Assembly: GCA_030704615.1 (NCBI GenBank) | Contig: CM060731.1 | Location: 54,048,221 to 54,112,220 of the forward strand | Length of the DNA stretch: 64,000 nt | Source of the DNA: Takakia lepidozioides | Lineage: Eukaryota; Streptophyta; Takakiopsida; Takakiales; Takakiaceae | Direction of reading: 5' to 3' | Shown here: positions 1-14,100 of the stretch, one piece after another | How the letters are laid out: each line of letters starts with the position of its first letter | Numbering within the stretch: the first letter of the stretch is position 1 | Made by a program: the position numbers and the translations under genes | Notes under the pieces: generated by a model | Databases searched by the model: none | Seen by the model: the letters and a program-made list of their open reading frames with translations, nothing else | Told to the model about the DNA's origin: nothing

Positions 1-730
1 CCTTCCTTCACAGTCACAGCTGCAATGCCCTGACACAACCATAACAAGCAACCAAAACCAACAGCATCAGTCACGTTGCTCCCATACGGCCAGCTGCTTC
101 TCTGTTACCGGTATGCTACTCCGTAGACATCCATGAAGAACACAAAACAAACGACTAGATACATTTCAGTCCACCAAGGAAATCCACCCCTCTCAAAGAA
201 AGCAAAATCCTCCTACACCATTCTGTGGTTCTTTAAGCTATAGCTGGGTTCAAACGGCGAGGTAACATACCACCGTTCCCACGGATATTTCATGTTACTT
301 ATCAAACCGAGTTTCGTACAACTTTCTAACCCTCCCTTTGTCTCTGCGGTACAAGTGAGTCTCAGTGCATCTGCTGTTGTGACCCTAGTGATTGCGAACT
401 TATTAGTGCAATTCAACTGCCTCATTTCTCGGTAGCAGCTGCAATTTTCGTATAGACTTCTTTCCCACCACAGTGTGCCGGATTGATATCTGCCACCAAA
501 TATCGTAAAGCTTAATCTCACACACTTACACCTTTATTGTGAAAGAATTCTGGCAGTTCCATACTCCCGCCAGTGGGGGTTATATCCAGCGATCCAAGAT
601 CGCAAGGCAGTAGTCTCTGTGATGTGGTAAGCATTACATTTATGACTACATTCTCTACTGCGCGTGCGGTCGTTGCAGCAGATACCCACGTACAACCACG
701 CATATCTCTCCCGGCTCACATATGACACAA
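1..730. other. Unassigned sequence at window start
   Basis: No reading frame here resembles a family I recognise. Short open frames exist on the minus strand (213-521, 518-728), but their residue composition looks random and there is no coherent splice chain. It could hold downstream exons of a minus-strand gene whose first exon is the frame at 731-1192, but that cannot be shown from the sequence. Confidence 0.3.
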
Positions 731-1192
731 TTATCGTACCTCGACGGGAAGGTGAGAAGAAGTATGGCTTTTGTCCCCTGTTAGAGTCTCAGTAGTGATA
801 CGGCACTCATCCAGCTTGGGCAAACAACACATCAGAGAACTTGATGTGGAAGCAGGAGCTGTTCGAAGTGCTGCAGATTCGCTGGAGCCACCAAACATTC
901 CCAAATCGCCGGTTGTACTGCCTCCACATCGAAACGAAAATGGAAATGTCAGTCCATTTTTTCTGATTGCCCCTCTCAGACCAGGCTCCCGGGCTGGTGC
1001 GAGGTGACATCCAAGCGCCTCGAAGTTGGAGTTTACACCAAGATTAGAACTCCCTTTGTGAAATGTTCGAAAAAGATATTGCGAGAGCCCAGTGTTGCTG
1101 CCTCTCCGCACGCCCGATTTAAGCATGCTGCCTGCTGATGGCTGGGATCGGCCTCGTGCAGGCCTGATGCAGAACCAGGAGAAAGACAGCAA
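731..1192 (-). CDS. Candidate first exon of an unrecognised gene (weak)
   Basis: This is an open frame of 153 codons starting with an ATG at 1192. The translation is rich in Ser, Arg and Gly and poor in acidic residues near its start, which would fit an organelle-targeting leader. A possible splice donor (GAG then GTACGA) lies near the 3' end. A telo-box-like TAAACCCTAA sits just upstream at 1211-1220, a motif common in promoters of growth-related plant genes. No domain is recognisable and I could not find a convincing following exon. It may be a chance frame. Confidence 0.2.
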   Translation of the reverse strand: MLSFSWFCIRPARGRSQPSAGSMLKSGVRRGSNTGLSQYLFRTFHKGSSNLGVNSNFEALGCHLAPAREPGLRGAIRKNGLTFPFSFRCGGSTTGDLGMFGGSSESAALRTAPASTSSSLMCCLPKLDECRITTETLTGDKSHTSSHLPVEVR

Positions 1193-1996
1193 ACGTCCAA
1201 GGGGTTTTCCTAAACCCTAATCTACGTAGAGTATCATAGCCTTAGACCCAGGACAGAATCCTGCCACAACGGAACAGACTTTGCGGTGAACAGGATAAAC
1301 GTGTGTCTGCATCCAGGCTAAGCTTTCCTTCACTTTTGTGCATTGGAGCCTGCTTCCTCAAATTGCTCTGTTGATGTGTCTGAGAAGGCACAATGGTGAA
1401 GAAGACGAGCTACGTCTGGGGACCTTAACCTCCCCTGAGAACAACGCTGTAGATTACTGGAGACACAGCGGATTCCTGTCCAACAAATGATGTCTCGTGG
1501 TGAACTACTGATTTGTATTTTCTTTTCATCAACAGTAGTGGCCATGGGAAAGTAGGGTCCGGTAACAAACCAAGTTCCAAGGCGACCTTTCTTCGATTAC
1601 ACAGCAACGTCACAATTCCATTTCACATTGCATAGGATCTCCAAAAACTTCTACACTTAAACCGTTGCTCTGCTTTTTATTGCCCTCTCATATATTCTCT
1701 TTACCACAACCCTTGGCACTAAAGCAAGCTCTCTAAATCCCTCTTATCACCTCACTCCCCCAAATTTCAAGGGGGCTCTACAATTCTGGAAGTCCCATCT
1801 AATGAACACATCCTGAGCAGACAACCCCAGAGCCATAATAGATACTCAGGGCATGGACTAGTATAATGAAATTCGACGCGCATCTGCATAGCTTAGAAGA
1901 TAGAAAAATCTGTCTAGAGCAGTGAACTCCAACATATGAAGAGGCCTCAGCACACGGAGATGCATTGGAAGTCCCGAACTTTATCCAGACTTCTGA

Positions 1997-4406
1997 TCAA
2001 TACTGTGTACATCTGGTCCCCACTGAAGGTTCCAACATCTGTTTGGAAAATGGGACTGCCAAATCTGGAGAGAATGCAGCACAATCCTCCATCACTTGTG
2101 CCATGAGTTTAAACTCCCTGGCCTTTCTAAGACCTCTGCATATGATCTCGTAAGTTATCTGCTCTGGTTTCATTTCAGAGCGTTTGATTTCTTCATAGAC
2201 CTCATATGCGCGAGAAATATTGCCGCTGCGTACATATGCGCCCATGAGCTCCGTGAGTATCATGACATCGGGTGAGAGACCTTCCTCTTGCAGCTCCTTC
2301 AAAAGCCGCTCCACCTCCTGATATAAAGGTAGAAAGATTACAATCTTTGTATTTGCATGTAGATTTGAAATTAAGCTGCAAACACATAAATGAAACCATG
2401 TTCACATCGGAACACAACCATCTTACCAAGACGCTGAAGCAGTTCACATTCTGTCATATCTTTGAAGGATTTACTGTGGTCTACATCTGTGCAGATAGAT
2501 ACGTTACTCTGACTACCACTTTCTCACATTAACCCCACACATGGGCACAAGACAGTATCAGGGAAAGCTTCACAACAAAACTCCAAACACTCAACCTCCT
2601 TTGAAAATTACCTCAATGCGACCATTTTTTCCCATGGTGTCCATCATTTCACGATATAAATACAAGTCAGGTTTATACCAGTCCTCCTTGCGCACCATAT
2701 TAAATATCTGCACCCCATACCAGGGACATTGCTTTGAGTGTTTCTGCTGGCTATGATTCAATCCTACACCCGATGACTTTGATATCTGCCAACTCTGATA
2801 TGAACGCCACATTATGAATATATCACAGATGCAAAGATACACAAATAACAAAGCAGTATTAATCCAGCCAACTTACAAATGCATGAGTCAAGCTGATCAG
2901 ACAACCACAAAATGATCCATTATGAGTAGAGATGAAGAGGAGATAAAAGGGCACATTAAACATGTCCTGAATATGTCAATATGGGCTCTGTTTAATGGTC
3001 TACTTAGTGCAGCAACAAATATTTGTTGTTCAATTTTTCCTGGAGACTCAAAATCACCGAGTATCGAATCTTAGACAAGTAAGCAAGGAGCCTCACCTAG
3101 CCAAAACAATCCGGATAGTCAGAAAATCCTACAACAGATTGCATTGAGGTTCAGAATCAAGCCATCAAAAACAGATTCGATGATGGGGGAACAATCCTTT
3201 TGGGCATTGGGGGGTGGCAGGTAAAAACCTCATTAGCAAGGGACCACTCATCCTGGCGGCGGAGCTCCACAAGCACCATAAGCAAATCCATCTTCAGCAA
3301 CCGTGAAGCCCCCGTCTGCAAAACCTGAACCTCCATTGGCACCAGACCAGGTACTTAAAAGTCATGCAGGATGCACAGTGCACACACTGGAGATTCTTCC
3401 TCAACCTCTGGACTAGCTAAAACTGTGTTTGCTGCATTGATAGGCTGCGGGCAACCGAAGCTTATGAGTACATTGTATGCTGTATTGATTTGCCGATAAT
3501 TTAAATGAGCCAAAGCACCAGATGTAGTGCGCAATTAATGAAGCCGCAACTGTAACAAGAAAGAGCATGATTTTTGCTACCGCTTGATTCCTGACCGCAT
3601 TTCTTCATACTTTCTAATGCGTTCCGGTTTGACATGCACGTGCAATTGGTGACTACATCACTGTTGTAGAAAAAGCCAGTTCTCCAGAGAGTAAGGACTT
3701 ACCGACTGCCTTGCTCGATAATGTAATCAGATACAACTCGTGAGACCACTCGTGATGCAAACTTGGTGAAAAGCGTTACTACAAAAACAGGCACTAGGTG
3801 TACTACATCAGGTCATAAACTCACTTTCTTCTCCTTATTGTAATCGCCCTTCGCTCTCTTCAGATCAACAACGACTTGCAAGGCTTCTTTACTCACACCC
3901 TTCCGTTGTCTCCACAGTGGACCTCGAGGCTTTCCCTTCGCCTTTATGCTACCACTCCACCGGACCTGATGCCAGCTTTTCAAGCCAAAGCTCTCCATAA
4001 GTCCTGAACCTACCCCGAACCACGGTGATGCATTGCCGATTAAACCCTTTCTCGTATCCTCTCCCAGCAACACTCTGGAACCAAGGGTAGCGGTTACTGT
4101 CCCAGATGAAGACCTTGCCTCATGCATAGTCCATGTTTGCAGCCATCGCAGGCCTGAATCCAATCCCCTGGTAGAGCAGTAATGCATGTTTCTTGAGGAA
4201 GATGTAACACTGGACGTCAATGAAGCTGCAGCACTCAAAACAATGAGACCTGCTCCATGCCGACGCCTTTGCACTGCCGAAGAAACTGGAAAGGAGAAGG
4301 TGCGGCTTATGGGGAGTTGCGAAAAGCAGGGACACTGGTAAAAGCTTGGAAAATTCAGCAAGGATTTGTCCAGACAAGCTCGGGCCATGCCGGGCAGCAA
4401 GCCCAT
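1997..4406 (-). CDS. THA8-like pentatricopeptide repeat (PPR) protein, organelle-targeted
   Basis: Four exons join in phase 0: 4406-3825, 3324-3229, 2707-2612 and 2317-1997, giving 364 aa. The first ~150 residues are Ser/Arg-rich and look like a chloroplast or mitochondrial transit peptide. Then follow the family signature RGPLWRQRKGVSKEAL, the block around RLLKMDLLMVLVELRRQ, RKEDWYKPDLYLYREMM, and a PPR-like tail with the helix pair SPDVMILTELMGAYVRSGN. Exons 2 and 3 are each exactly 96 bp (32 codons), and joined spacing matches the THA8/THA8-like family residue for residue. Short PPR proteins of this family bind organellar RNA and help splice particular group II introns in chloroplasts (THA8) or mitochondria; which one applies here is not determined. 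Donors are GTGAGT, GTTTTT (weak) and GTAATT. The gene is divergent from valyl-tRNA synthetase. The start ATG could lie elsewhere in the leader. Confidence 0.85.
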
Positions 4407-4552
4407 AGATTATAGCTTGCAGTCTAAGGGTCGGGCACAGCACTGTGCAGACCACCATTCCATTAAACGATCCACGAATCCCTCCTCCCTCGTCATTCCA
4501 CACTTGTTGCCGGATGCTCTTGAAATTTCGAACACTGAAAAGGGATTCATTT

Positions 4553-4640
4553 CATTAGGGTTTAGGGTGCACATAAAAAGCCATGTTGCGTACAGTGACC
4601 TTCCAGTGGGGGTGACTGCTCAAGCTGAACCCTAAACCTG
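4553..4640. promoter_or_regulatory. Shared divergent promoter with two telo-boxes
   Basis: The PPR gene starts at 4406 (-) and valyl-tRNA synthetase at 4777 (+), so 370 bp separate the start codons. Between them are TTAGGGTTTAGGG at 4555-4567 and AACCCTAAACC at 4628-4638. Telo-box motifs (AAACCCTA) are typical of plant promoters for translation and cell-growth genes, which fits an aminoacyl-tRNA synthetase. No clear TATA box is seen. Confidence 0.55.
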
Positions 4641-4776
4641 AGTTCACTGCTCCGTCGTCCTCGTCCTCCACAGCATAGAGACGTCCGACGTGGGGAGGGA
4701 TCTGGTCTTCAGGGATCGGTTGGGACGTATTTTCATAGAGGCAGAGCTGACAGTGAGGTATTGTTGGCTTGGTCCC

Positions 4777-5101
4777 ATGTCGAAGATCGATGGGCCTGCG
4801 GATGGACGACCCTCACTGGAGAAAGGGGAAGATTCTGCTCCCCAGCCACAATTGAAGGTATTTCTATGCACTTCTTCTTGTTCTAGAAAATTAGCACATG
4901 GCAGCTCAGGTCAGGGACTTACCGGAATGAGGAATGCTGCCAGGTGGACGTCGGACAAGGAGCTGATGGAGCAAAGGAAGAAGATCCAGAGAAGAAGAAA
5001 AAGAAAGAAGAGAAGGTATGTAGCACAGCATGTTTGACTGTGCGAGAAAACTGGGATTTGGGGCATTGGATATAGTTTTTAAGTTGGGTGAAGATGCGTG
5101 T

Positions 5102-5146
<45 letters not shown>

Positions 5147-8100
5147 CGGTGGTGGTTGAGGGCATTGTGTATGATGCGCGCAGGCGAGGGAGAGGCAGCT
5201 TAAGGTACTAAAGGCAGCACAAAAAGCACAGGCTGCCAAAGTTCCAGCCCCACCATCAAAGAAGGCAGAGCAGAAGGCAAAGAAGGCAGCAGCTGTTACA
5301 GATGAGGCTGAGGCGGTTGACCCGCCCACTCCTGCGGGTGAGAAGAAGCGTTTGGCCCCAGAGATGGCGAAATCCTATAGTCCCAAGGCTGTTGAGTGCT
5401 CGTACGTTCCTCTCCCTAATTATCTCTTATGTCCCCATCCATAAGCCGCATCTCTGAATCTCTTCCATTTCCAATCTTCTCTTTTTATCTTAGAGAAAGA
5501 ACATAAAATTTAGTCTGGCTTTGGGTCGGTTTGTCAGGGGATTAACAGTTCACTCTTCATGTCAAAAATCTTATCAAGACAGGACGACACTGCAATCTGG
5601 AGATACTGACGTACTTTGGGGAGCACATGTGTGGCAGGTGGTATGAATGGTGGGAGAAGGCAGGCTTCTTTGTTGCTGATGCCCAGAGCAAGAAACCTCC
5701 CTTTACAATCGTAAGTGTCGGTTGTTTCTACTTTTTCTCCACAATCCAGTAGAATTATTTGGAAGCAAAACTGTCCAAATTTCTTTCACAAATTCAAGAA
5801 TGGCGCTTCCTAACACTGTGGGAAGAATGGTTATGTGGCTGGTCTTGGTCAGGTGATACCCCCCCCAAATGTGACAGGAGCACTCCACATTGGTCATGGT
5901 CTCACAGGTGCAGTTGAGGTAGATCTCTTTTGACCCAACAAAGTCAGAACATGGTGTCACCTAACCATCTGCAGTACACTACTTTTCAGACATTTGTCAT
6001 GTTTTTGTATCTAAACCACTTAGTTGTTGATGGAACTGCAGGATATGATTGTGAGGTGGCGGCGGATGAGTGGGTACAATACTCTCTGGGTTCCGGGGGT
6101 TGACCATGCTGGCATTGCCACCCAGGTACTGCATAAGTCTCTCTCCTTGTGAGGGCAGGAGTCCTACAGTGAGGTTTTTCGTAATCAAGTGTATGATTAT
6201 GCAAGGCCAGACATTTATTAAGGCCGTGCTTTTGGTTTGCGCAGGTAGTGGTAGAGAAGAAGATAATGAGAGAGAGAAAAATGACCCGGCACGACCTTGG
6301 GCGGGATCAATTTGTGGCTGAGGTACACCTATCTCCCCTTTTCCCTTATCTCACAATCCCCACATAGATGATATGCTTTAGGTCTTTTGACAACCTAGGT
6401 TCCTGTGCTATACTATTGGTTTTGACCAAGCAAATGCCTGGGGTCGCTGTGCATCAATTGCAGGTGTACAAATGGAAAGAGCAGTATGGGGGCACCATTT
6501 GCAATCAATATCGACGTCTTGGAGCTTCTCTTGATTGGTCCCGAGAAGTAAGACTTCACTCATGGTTTATTTGTCCCTCTTGCTAATTGGAAGGTGGAAT
6601 TTATCGAACAAGTATCCACAAAAGTCTGGATTAAAAAAAGTAGAGCTAAGTGGCAGAGGGGGTGAATGGAGGGTGACAGTGTTTCACAATGGACGACAAG
6701 CTGTCTAAGGCAGTAACAGAAGCGTTTGTGAGGTTGCATAAGCAGGGTCTCATTTACAGGTCTATTTCCCCTCCCCTTTCCCAACCAGTATTTAGGCATT
6801 TTCCCCTTTATCATGGTTGTTGAGCCTTGTATACAGTTCTCGTAGAAGAAATGTCTTCAGTCAATCATTTAGCCTGTTGTTTTCCTTGTTTAAGCAGTGT
6901 TGTACATATTCAACTCTCAGCGAATAGGCACAAATGTTTACCAGGCAGGGGTCTGTTTTTGTGGTTAAGAGTTAGTTTTGATGTGGACACTAACCTTTGT
7001 CATTCTGTTCTAAGAAGGAACCTTTTAATTTAGCCTCTTCAAATATGAATCTGCTGCTAAGTGGTTCTTATTCAGGCCCCAGTCGTGAAGACAAACCTTG
7101 GGGATTGAGATGACAGTTCTTGGCACTTGACACGAATTTAGCACACAACTGTCAAAAAATGAGTGTTTGTTCCCAAGTAGCTCCCATGCCTTCCATTTGT
7201 CTGTACAAGTCTCAGGAGTCGGATAACAGTTCTGGGCATTCAACACAATTTACGCACATCTGGTGCGTCAGTTACAGGGATATCACAAAAGGCCTTATTT
7301 TGTAAGCTGCTGGTTGTTCTTGCAGAGACAACCGACTTGTGAACTGGGATTGCGTGCTTAGAACTGCTATCTCAGATATAGAGGTGGGCTCACCCCTAGT
7401 GTGTGCTTTGTTATGACCCCTAGTGTGTGCACATATATCATCTTTGTCTTTGCCCCCAACATGTAGATTTTACTTATTTTCTCGGCCCTAGACCATCAGT
7501 CTCTCCTCCTGTTTTCTGCTGCCTCCTCCCTTTTGTCCTCATACCATAGAACTCAGTGAAAGGTAGAAAGATGTCTCTTGTGGTGGCTGTCCAAATTAAG
7601 TGTTTCTCAGAAAGTACTCAGCTGTGGGAATTATACAGGTTGACTACATCGACCTAAAAGGCCGGACATTGAGGCGAGTACCAGGGTATGAAAAGCCTGT
7701 GGAATTTGGTGCTATCACCTCATTTGGCTACCCCCTGGAGGGTGGGCTGGGTGAAATTGTGGTGGCCACTACACGGCCTGAAACTATGCTTGGAGACACA
7801 GCCGTAGCTGTACACCCTGAGGACCCACGCTACAAGCACCTTCACGGCAAGTTTGTAGTGCATCCGTTCAAGGGGACGAAGATCCCTATCATATGTGATG
7901 CCACGCTTGTTGACATGGCATTTGGAACAGGTGCTGTCAAGGTGAGATATGACTACTGAGGTTTTTAGTTTTGTAATGAGTTTGTTGGAAATGAAGTTGT
8001 CTGTCTTTCACATTTGTACAGACAGTAGGACAGGTTAGCAACATTTGGTTTGCAGTAGCATAGAGTTCCTTTGGGATCATAAGCAACAAAAGCACACGGA

Positions 8101-11100
8101 CTTCCGTCATCCCTGCAGATCACCCCAGCTCACGACCCCAACGATTTTGAGGTGGGAAAGCGACATAAATTGGAGTTTATCAACATTTTCATGGATGATG
8201 GCAAGATCAACAGCAATGGGGGCAAGGCATATGAAGGCATGAAACGCTTTGATGCTCGTGTGGCTGTAGTTAAGGCCTTGGAGGAGAAGGTAGGTCTTTT
8301 TCTTTTAATGTCCTGGTATCAGTTGTTTGGAGCATGTCACATCGTTGAGCATTAGAGACTTTCCCAGGAAGCTAGTTTGTTAAGGTCATGGCCAGGGCTT
8401 GACCTTGCGCATACTCACACCTATGGATTGAAGTTTTACAGATTGGCATATCCTCAGTAAGCTGCTGTATGATAATAGATAAATACTTTGGTTGGTTCAA
8501 CTTGAAATGGCAGGGATTGTACAGAGGGGTTGCCGACAATGTGATGAGGCTTGGTATTTGCTCAAGAAGTGATGATGTGATAGAGCCCATGATAAAGCCA
8601 CAATGGTATGACGCCTTAATTATGTGAATGATTGTTTTGAATCTTGTTCACTTTGTCTCCATAAGTACATATTTCCATTCATTGTTGGAAAGTTATCAAG
8701 CAAGCACAGCGCCTGGCAACAAGAAGCTGATTTATGGTGATCTGGGTCTGATCAAGGAAGATGAGAATCAGCAAGAAGTTTATCAACTGAGATTGTAGCT
8801 CGTTTGCATGCTAGTGGCTCATTCCTAGAGATTGTACTCATTGGCCATTGACCCCGCGCCCAGTTTGAGCGGGAACAAAAGGGACAGAACGTACCTCTGT
8901 CAGGGGCTGACGTTGGTAGTAAGACTTACCTCCATATATAGAATTAATCCGGGTTTTCCAGATATCCTCTAGAAATCCCTTCACACAAGCATCAATCTGC
9001 TGTGTGTGATTTGCCCAAAAACTAGGCCTCAGGAGGGCCTGGGCTTTTGGCTCAGCCTCGAGACTTTCAAAGTTGGTAAACAGGGGTACAGGCATAATAC
9101 CCTTGATAGATTTGAAGAGAGCGTCTCTTTGGTGAGAGAACCCCGGACAGTGTATCAGAAAATGAATACTGTCTTCAGATTGCCCACACAACGGGCAATT
9201 GCACTCTCCCTTTCCTCTCTGCTTCTGTTTGCTGTTCAAAGGTAGGCTTCCTGCCCTGAGTTTAAATTTCAGTCTAGTGCCGAGAGTGGGTAGACCCTTG
9301 AGGTCATCCAAGATGTCCTCCCCCATGTCACAGACTGGAAACAAGTTCAGGGAAGTTTTCTGCCTAACTTCATTTTCATCAGACAATCTCATGGCAACAG
9401 ACATGGCTGAAGACACTACAGCCTCTAAGTCAGATTTATCCAGCAGGGTCAAGACTTGCGGATCCAGGTCCAGGTCCTTGAGGATCTCTTCTACTCTCTT
9501 CTGCCAGGACTTAGCCTGTTTGACAGGGCGGTCCTGTTTCCAAGATATAGAGTCGATTAACTTAGGATATCTGGTGTTGGGCATATGTTGCAGCTGACCC
9601 CACCATCTGACCTTGAATTCATCTCGTCGGGAGCTTAAGGACGGAATGCCAAACTCACCCCGAACAGCCACATTGGCTGTTTTGGAGCATGCTGACATAC
9701 ACTCCTTAAGCACCCCCACTTGAATGGATTCTAGAGACTTAGCCTGGTTGGAGTTATCAACCCATATAGCAGATCCGTACTCCAAGGCAGGTCTAATAAC
9801 GCGACAAAGCATGGTTTTCTTAACCTCAGAGTTGACCCCTCTGCAGTGGAAAAATTTAATGAGCCCCAGAGCTTTGCCCTTGCCAGTTTGAACAACTTTC
9901 CGGATATGTGCACAATTGGAGGAGAACTCAACGCCCAGGTAAGTGTAGGAAGGGAGGACCGGGATCTCTTGACTACCCCACTGCCACTTAAGATCACTTC
10001 CTCCCTCTCCTCTGTCGTTGAATGCTACCACTGCACATTTGCTGACATTAGCCTCTAGCCCCCAAAGATCAAAGTATCTCTTCGCGCAATCAATCAACTC
10101 CTGGAGATTGGTTGGAGTCTCCCCTATGCCTGCGAAGTCATCCGCAAACATAAGGGCTGGTATGGTGGTATCACCCACCCTTAACCCAAATCCCTCACTT
10201 TCCACATCCTCGAGGAGTTGATTGATGAAAACATTGAAGAGCAGAGGGGAGAGAGTACATCCTTGAGCTACACCTTGGTTTATGTCAAAGAAGTTGGACT
10301 TCTGTCCGTTAACAGTGACACAGCTTTTGGTGTGAGCATACAAGTTGTGGACAACTCTCCACATCTTTCCCTTGATCCCACAAGACCAGAGGCGGAACCA
10401 TAGGCCATCTCTCCACACTGTGTCATAAGCCTTTTTGACATCCAGGAAAAAGACATAAGTGGGTTTCCCTTCTTTTTTCCTTCCCTGGATTCTGGCTTAG
10501 AGTGAAGATATGATCCACACAGCCCCTGTTTCGCCGAAAGCCAGCTTGGCCTTCGTGGAAACAACCTCTAGACTCCAGATCAACCTTGAGATGAGTACTT
10601 ATAACTCTGCAGAATGTCTTGCCAACAGCATTGAGGAGCGTGATGCCACGGTAGTTCCCCGGTTCTTCTCTGTCACCCTTGTATAGATTGACAATGACCC
10701 CCTGTTGCCAGCGAAAGGGGATCATTTCAGTCTTCCAGATAAGGTTAAAGAGGAGAACTAGGGCCTCTATCATGGGATCGCCACCGTGCTTGATAAGCTC
10801 GTTGACAATACCATCAGGTCCACCAGCTTTATATCCATTTAAATGTTCAATTGCTTCCACAATCTCAGAAGAACTAATGGGAGCATTATAAGCCATTGAA
10901 ATATACTCCAGTTCATCAGGGCTGTTTTGAATCAAAGGAACAGTTTTTCCAACTGTGTCCCTCCATTCAGCAGAAGACCCCTCACTGTTAGACCTAGAAG
11001 TTCTGCCAAGGATACTGTAGTGAGTTTGAAAGGTTTTGACAATGTCAACCGATGAAGTCACCACTGCACCTTTAGTAGTCTTCAGCGCTTGTACTTGCTG

Positions 11101-14100
11101 ACCGTTTTTCGGCTTGTACAAACATTGAAGGGCCAACCAGAATTTCTTGTCATTACCACCATGGTGGTTTGAGTTTATTTCACTGTATAACTTGTCCCAG
11201 TATAATGTCTTCTGAGACCTAACAATCTGATTGATATCTTTACGGAGCTGGTAGTACCTCGCCCACAATTCTCTGTTGGTTTCCAAATTGCAGCACTCTT
11301 TATAGAGGGCTCGTCTCTCAGCTATCTTGAGTTTAATCTCATTAGTCCACCAATTAACTGCTCTACCGCAGACAATTAGTTTCCTCCCAATGATCTTGTC
11401 AGCCACGGAGGAAACGAAACTCTCCCAAGAGTCCACTGCTCTTTCGACTTCATTTCTTGTGTTAACAGAGCGTGACTGAAGCTCATTCCTAGAGAAATAG
11501 AATGAAGCTTTGCTGACATGTACGGAGAGTTGAACGGTCGCACATCCATTCTTATTGGCAGGTATGTCAATAGCAAAGAAATGGCTGAGGAGGCTTGTGC
11601 AGCAGTGCGAGATGGTCGGCTTGAGATCATTCCCAAGCAGTTTGAAGACACCTGGTTCAGGTCTCTCTTCGCCATACCAGCCTTTTCCATACTCTATAAA
11701 AATTTGGGTTCATAGCCTCTTTGTTTGGAAGAAACATCTAAGGCTCTCATTTCACATCCTATTGCACCATAAGAATGCCTTTTTTTGTCTGCAGGTGGCT
11801 GGAGAACATCCGGGACTGGTGTGTATCTCGGCAGCTCTGGTGGGGCCATCGTGTGCCAGCATGGTATGTGACTCTTGATGATGACTCGATGAGGGAAGTA
11901 GGCGCTTACGCTGATCATTGGGTAGTGTGCCGTGATGGAAATGAAGCAGAGGCAATTGCAAAGGCGAAATTTCCAGGGAAGAAGTTTCGGCTGGAGCAAG
12001 ACCCGGATGTGTTGGACACATGGTTTTCATCAGGGCTGTTCCCGTTCTCTGTCATGGGATGGCCAGAAAATACACCAGATCTGCGCACCTTTTATCCCAC
12101 CTCACTGCTGGAAACTGGGCATGATATTCTATTCTTCTGGGTGGCACGTATGGTGATGTTAGGCATGCGACTCACAGGGCATTGCCCCTTCAAACAGGTA
12201 CTTTGAAAGTATAGAATGAGCTACATGGTGATTCACTTCATATGCAGTCTACGGAAGTGCGCATGAAATGTAACCATGCTTTGTGGCGGCAGGTATTCTT
12301 ACATGCAATGGTGAGGGATGCACATGGGCGTAAGATGTCAAAGTCACTGGGCAATGTGATAGATCCACTGGAGGTCATAAATGGGGTGACCCTGGAGGAT
12401 CTACATAAGCGGGTGGAGCAAGGTAACCTGGATGCACATGAAGTTGAGAAAGCCAAGGCCGGTCAGCTGGCAGACTTTCCAAATGGGATTGCGGAGTGCG
12501 GGGCTGATGCCCTTCGCTTTGCCCTTGTGGCTTACACTGCCCAGGTAATGCTCAACATTGAGGTTCTCCCTCAGAATCAATAAATTGTATCTTTCTGATA
12601 GGTGAATGTCAGGATTGTATGGACCATTCTATTGATGGTGAGCGTGTGTTGTGGTCAAAGAAGGCTCAATCTTTGTATCAGGTCAAGTGTGTAACTCTTT
12701 GGAACATCAACACCAGAGCTTAGTTTTTTGACGCTGCAGTTTTGTCAAATAGATCTGCTAGTAGTGAAGTTTGCATGTGCTCCATTTCATGGACCAAAGT
12801 TTGACCAATATTCTGTTTTTTTGGGGGTCCCAGTCTGTGAACATAAATTTGGACATTCTACGTGTGGTTGGATATCGTCAATGGTGCAACAAACTGTGGA
12901 ATGTGATTCGCTTTGCTATGATTAATCTGGGGAGCAATTTTGAGCCCTCTCCAGCCTTGGTCCCTGCATCTCTCCCATTTAGCTGCCAATGGATTCTTTC
13001 GGTGCTCAACAGGACAGTTGATAAGACAATAAACAGTCTCGAAAACTACAACTTTTCGGAGGCAACCACTGCCTTACATTCTTGGTGGCTATATCAGCTC
13101 TGCGATGTTTTCATTGAGGTTATCAAACCAGCCATGTTCGGGGACGATCAGGATCCCAAGGCTGCGACTGTGAAACAAGCAACAAGAGACACGCTCTGGG
13201 TGTGCCTAGACACAGGACTGCGCTTATTGCACCCTTTTATGCCATTCTTGACTGAGGAGTTGTGGCAGCGGCTCCCACAGAGATCAGATGAGTCTACAGT
13301 GAAGTCATCGATCATGGTGGCAAACTATCCCATAGTGGACCCGGTAAGTTCCTAGTCTTGCTCCTCACATCTGAGTGTAACTGTTTCTACTTGGCTCCTC
13401 GCACCCTTATAATTTCTTATCTTCATTAGAAATTTTACTCATTTTCCTATGCATTAAATTCACATAACATTCTTCACTGTTGAGATGGATGTGACCTTGG
13501 TCATGGAGTTTTGTAGCCAATGAGACTGCTTGGGGTGAACTTTGTGTGGATGAAACAAGGTGCCAGTGTTCCCTTTGTCTATTTCTCTTCAGGAAATAGA
13601 AGGTTTTTCTTAGAAATCTAATAATTGTATAGAAGTTGTCATACATTAATTGTGCTTGTAAATATTAGGGCATAGTGCACCTTTATTGCTATTAATCTAG
13701 GTTCAAAATCCAACATCAAAAAGTACATGAGATGTCACATGAAGGCAGTAATCTGCTCAAGCATTTGAACCTAGGTAGCAGATGAATGCAGATTTGAAAA
13801 TCAGCTCTGTATAGTATCGACTCATTTTGATGCCACCATGACTCATGTAAGTCATACATACTCCTGTCGAGGAGTATTCTTCCTTTTGTAAATTGAGTGT
13901 ACACTGTTTTCAGGGATGTTTTGAAGCACAAATGTAGTGCCCTGTGTGTATTTTGTGAAGGAGTGGACAAACGAGAATGTGGAAGCACAGATGGCTGTGA
14001 TTGATGCAGCAGTCAGAGCAACTAGGTCGCTCCGCATGGTTTATGAATTGCAACCCAAGCTTAGGTAAACCTCTTCGTATGTCCTGCTGGTTGAAGTCTC

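Noticed and set aside
4690-4776. Upstream extension of the ValRS first exon as a mitochondrial leader
   Set aside because: The frame is open but starts with GTG, has no ATG and is not conspicuously basic or amphipathic. The ATG at 4777 is the first usable start.
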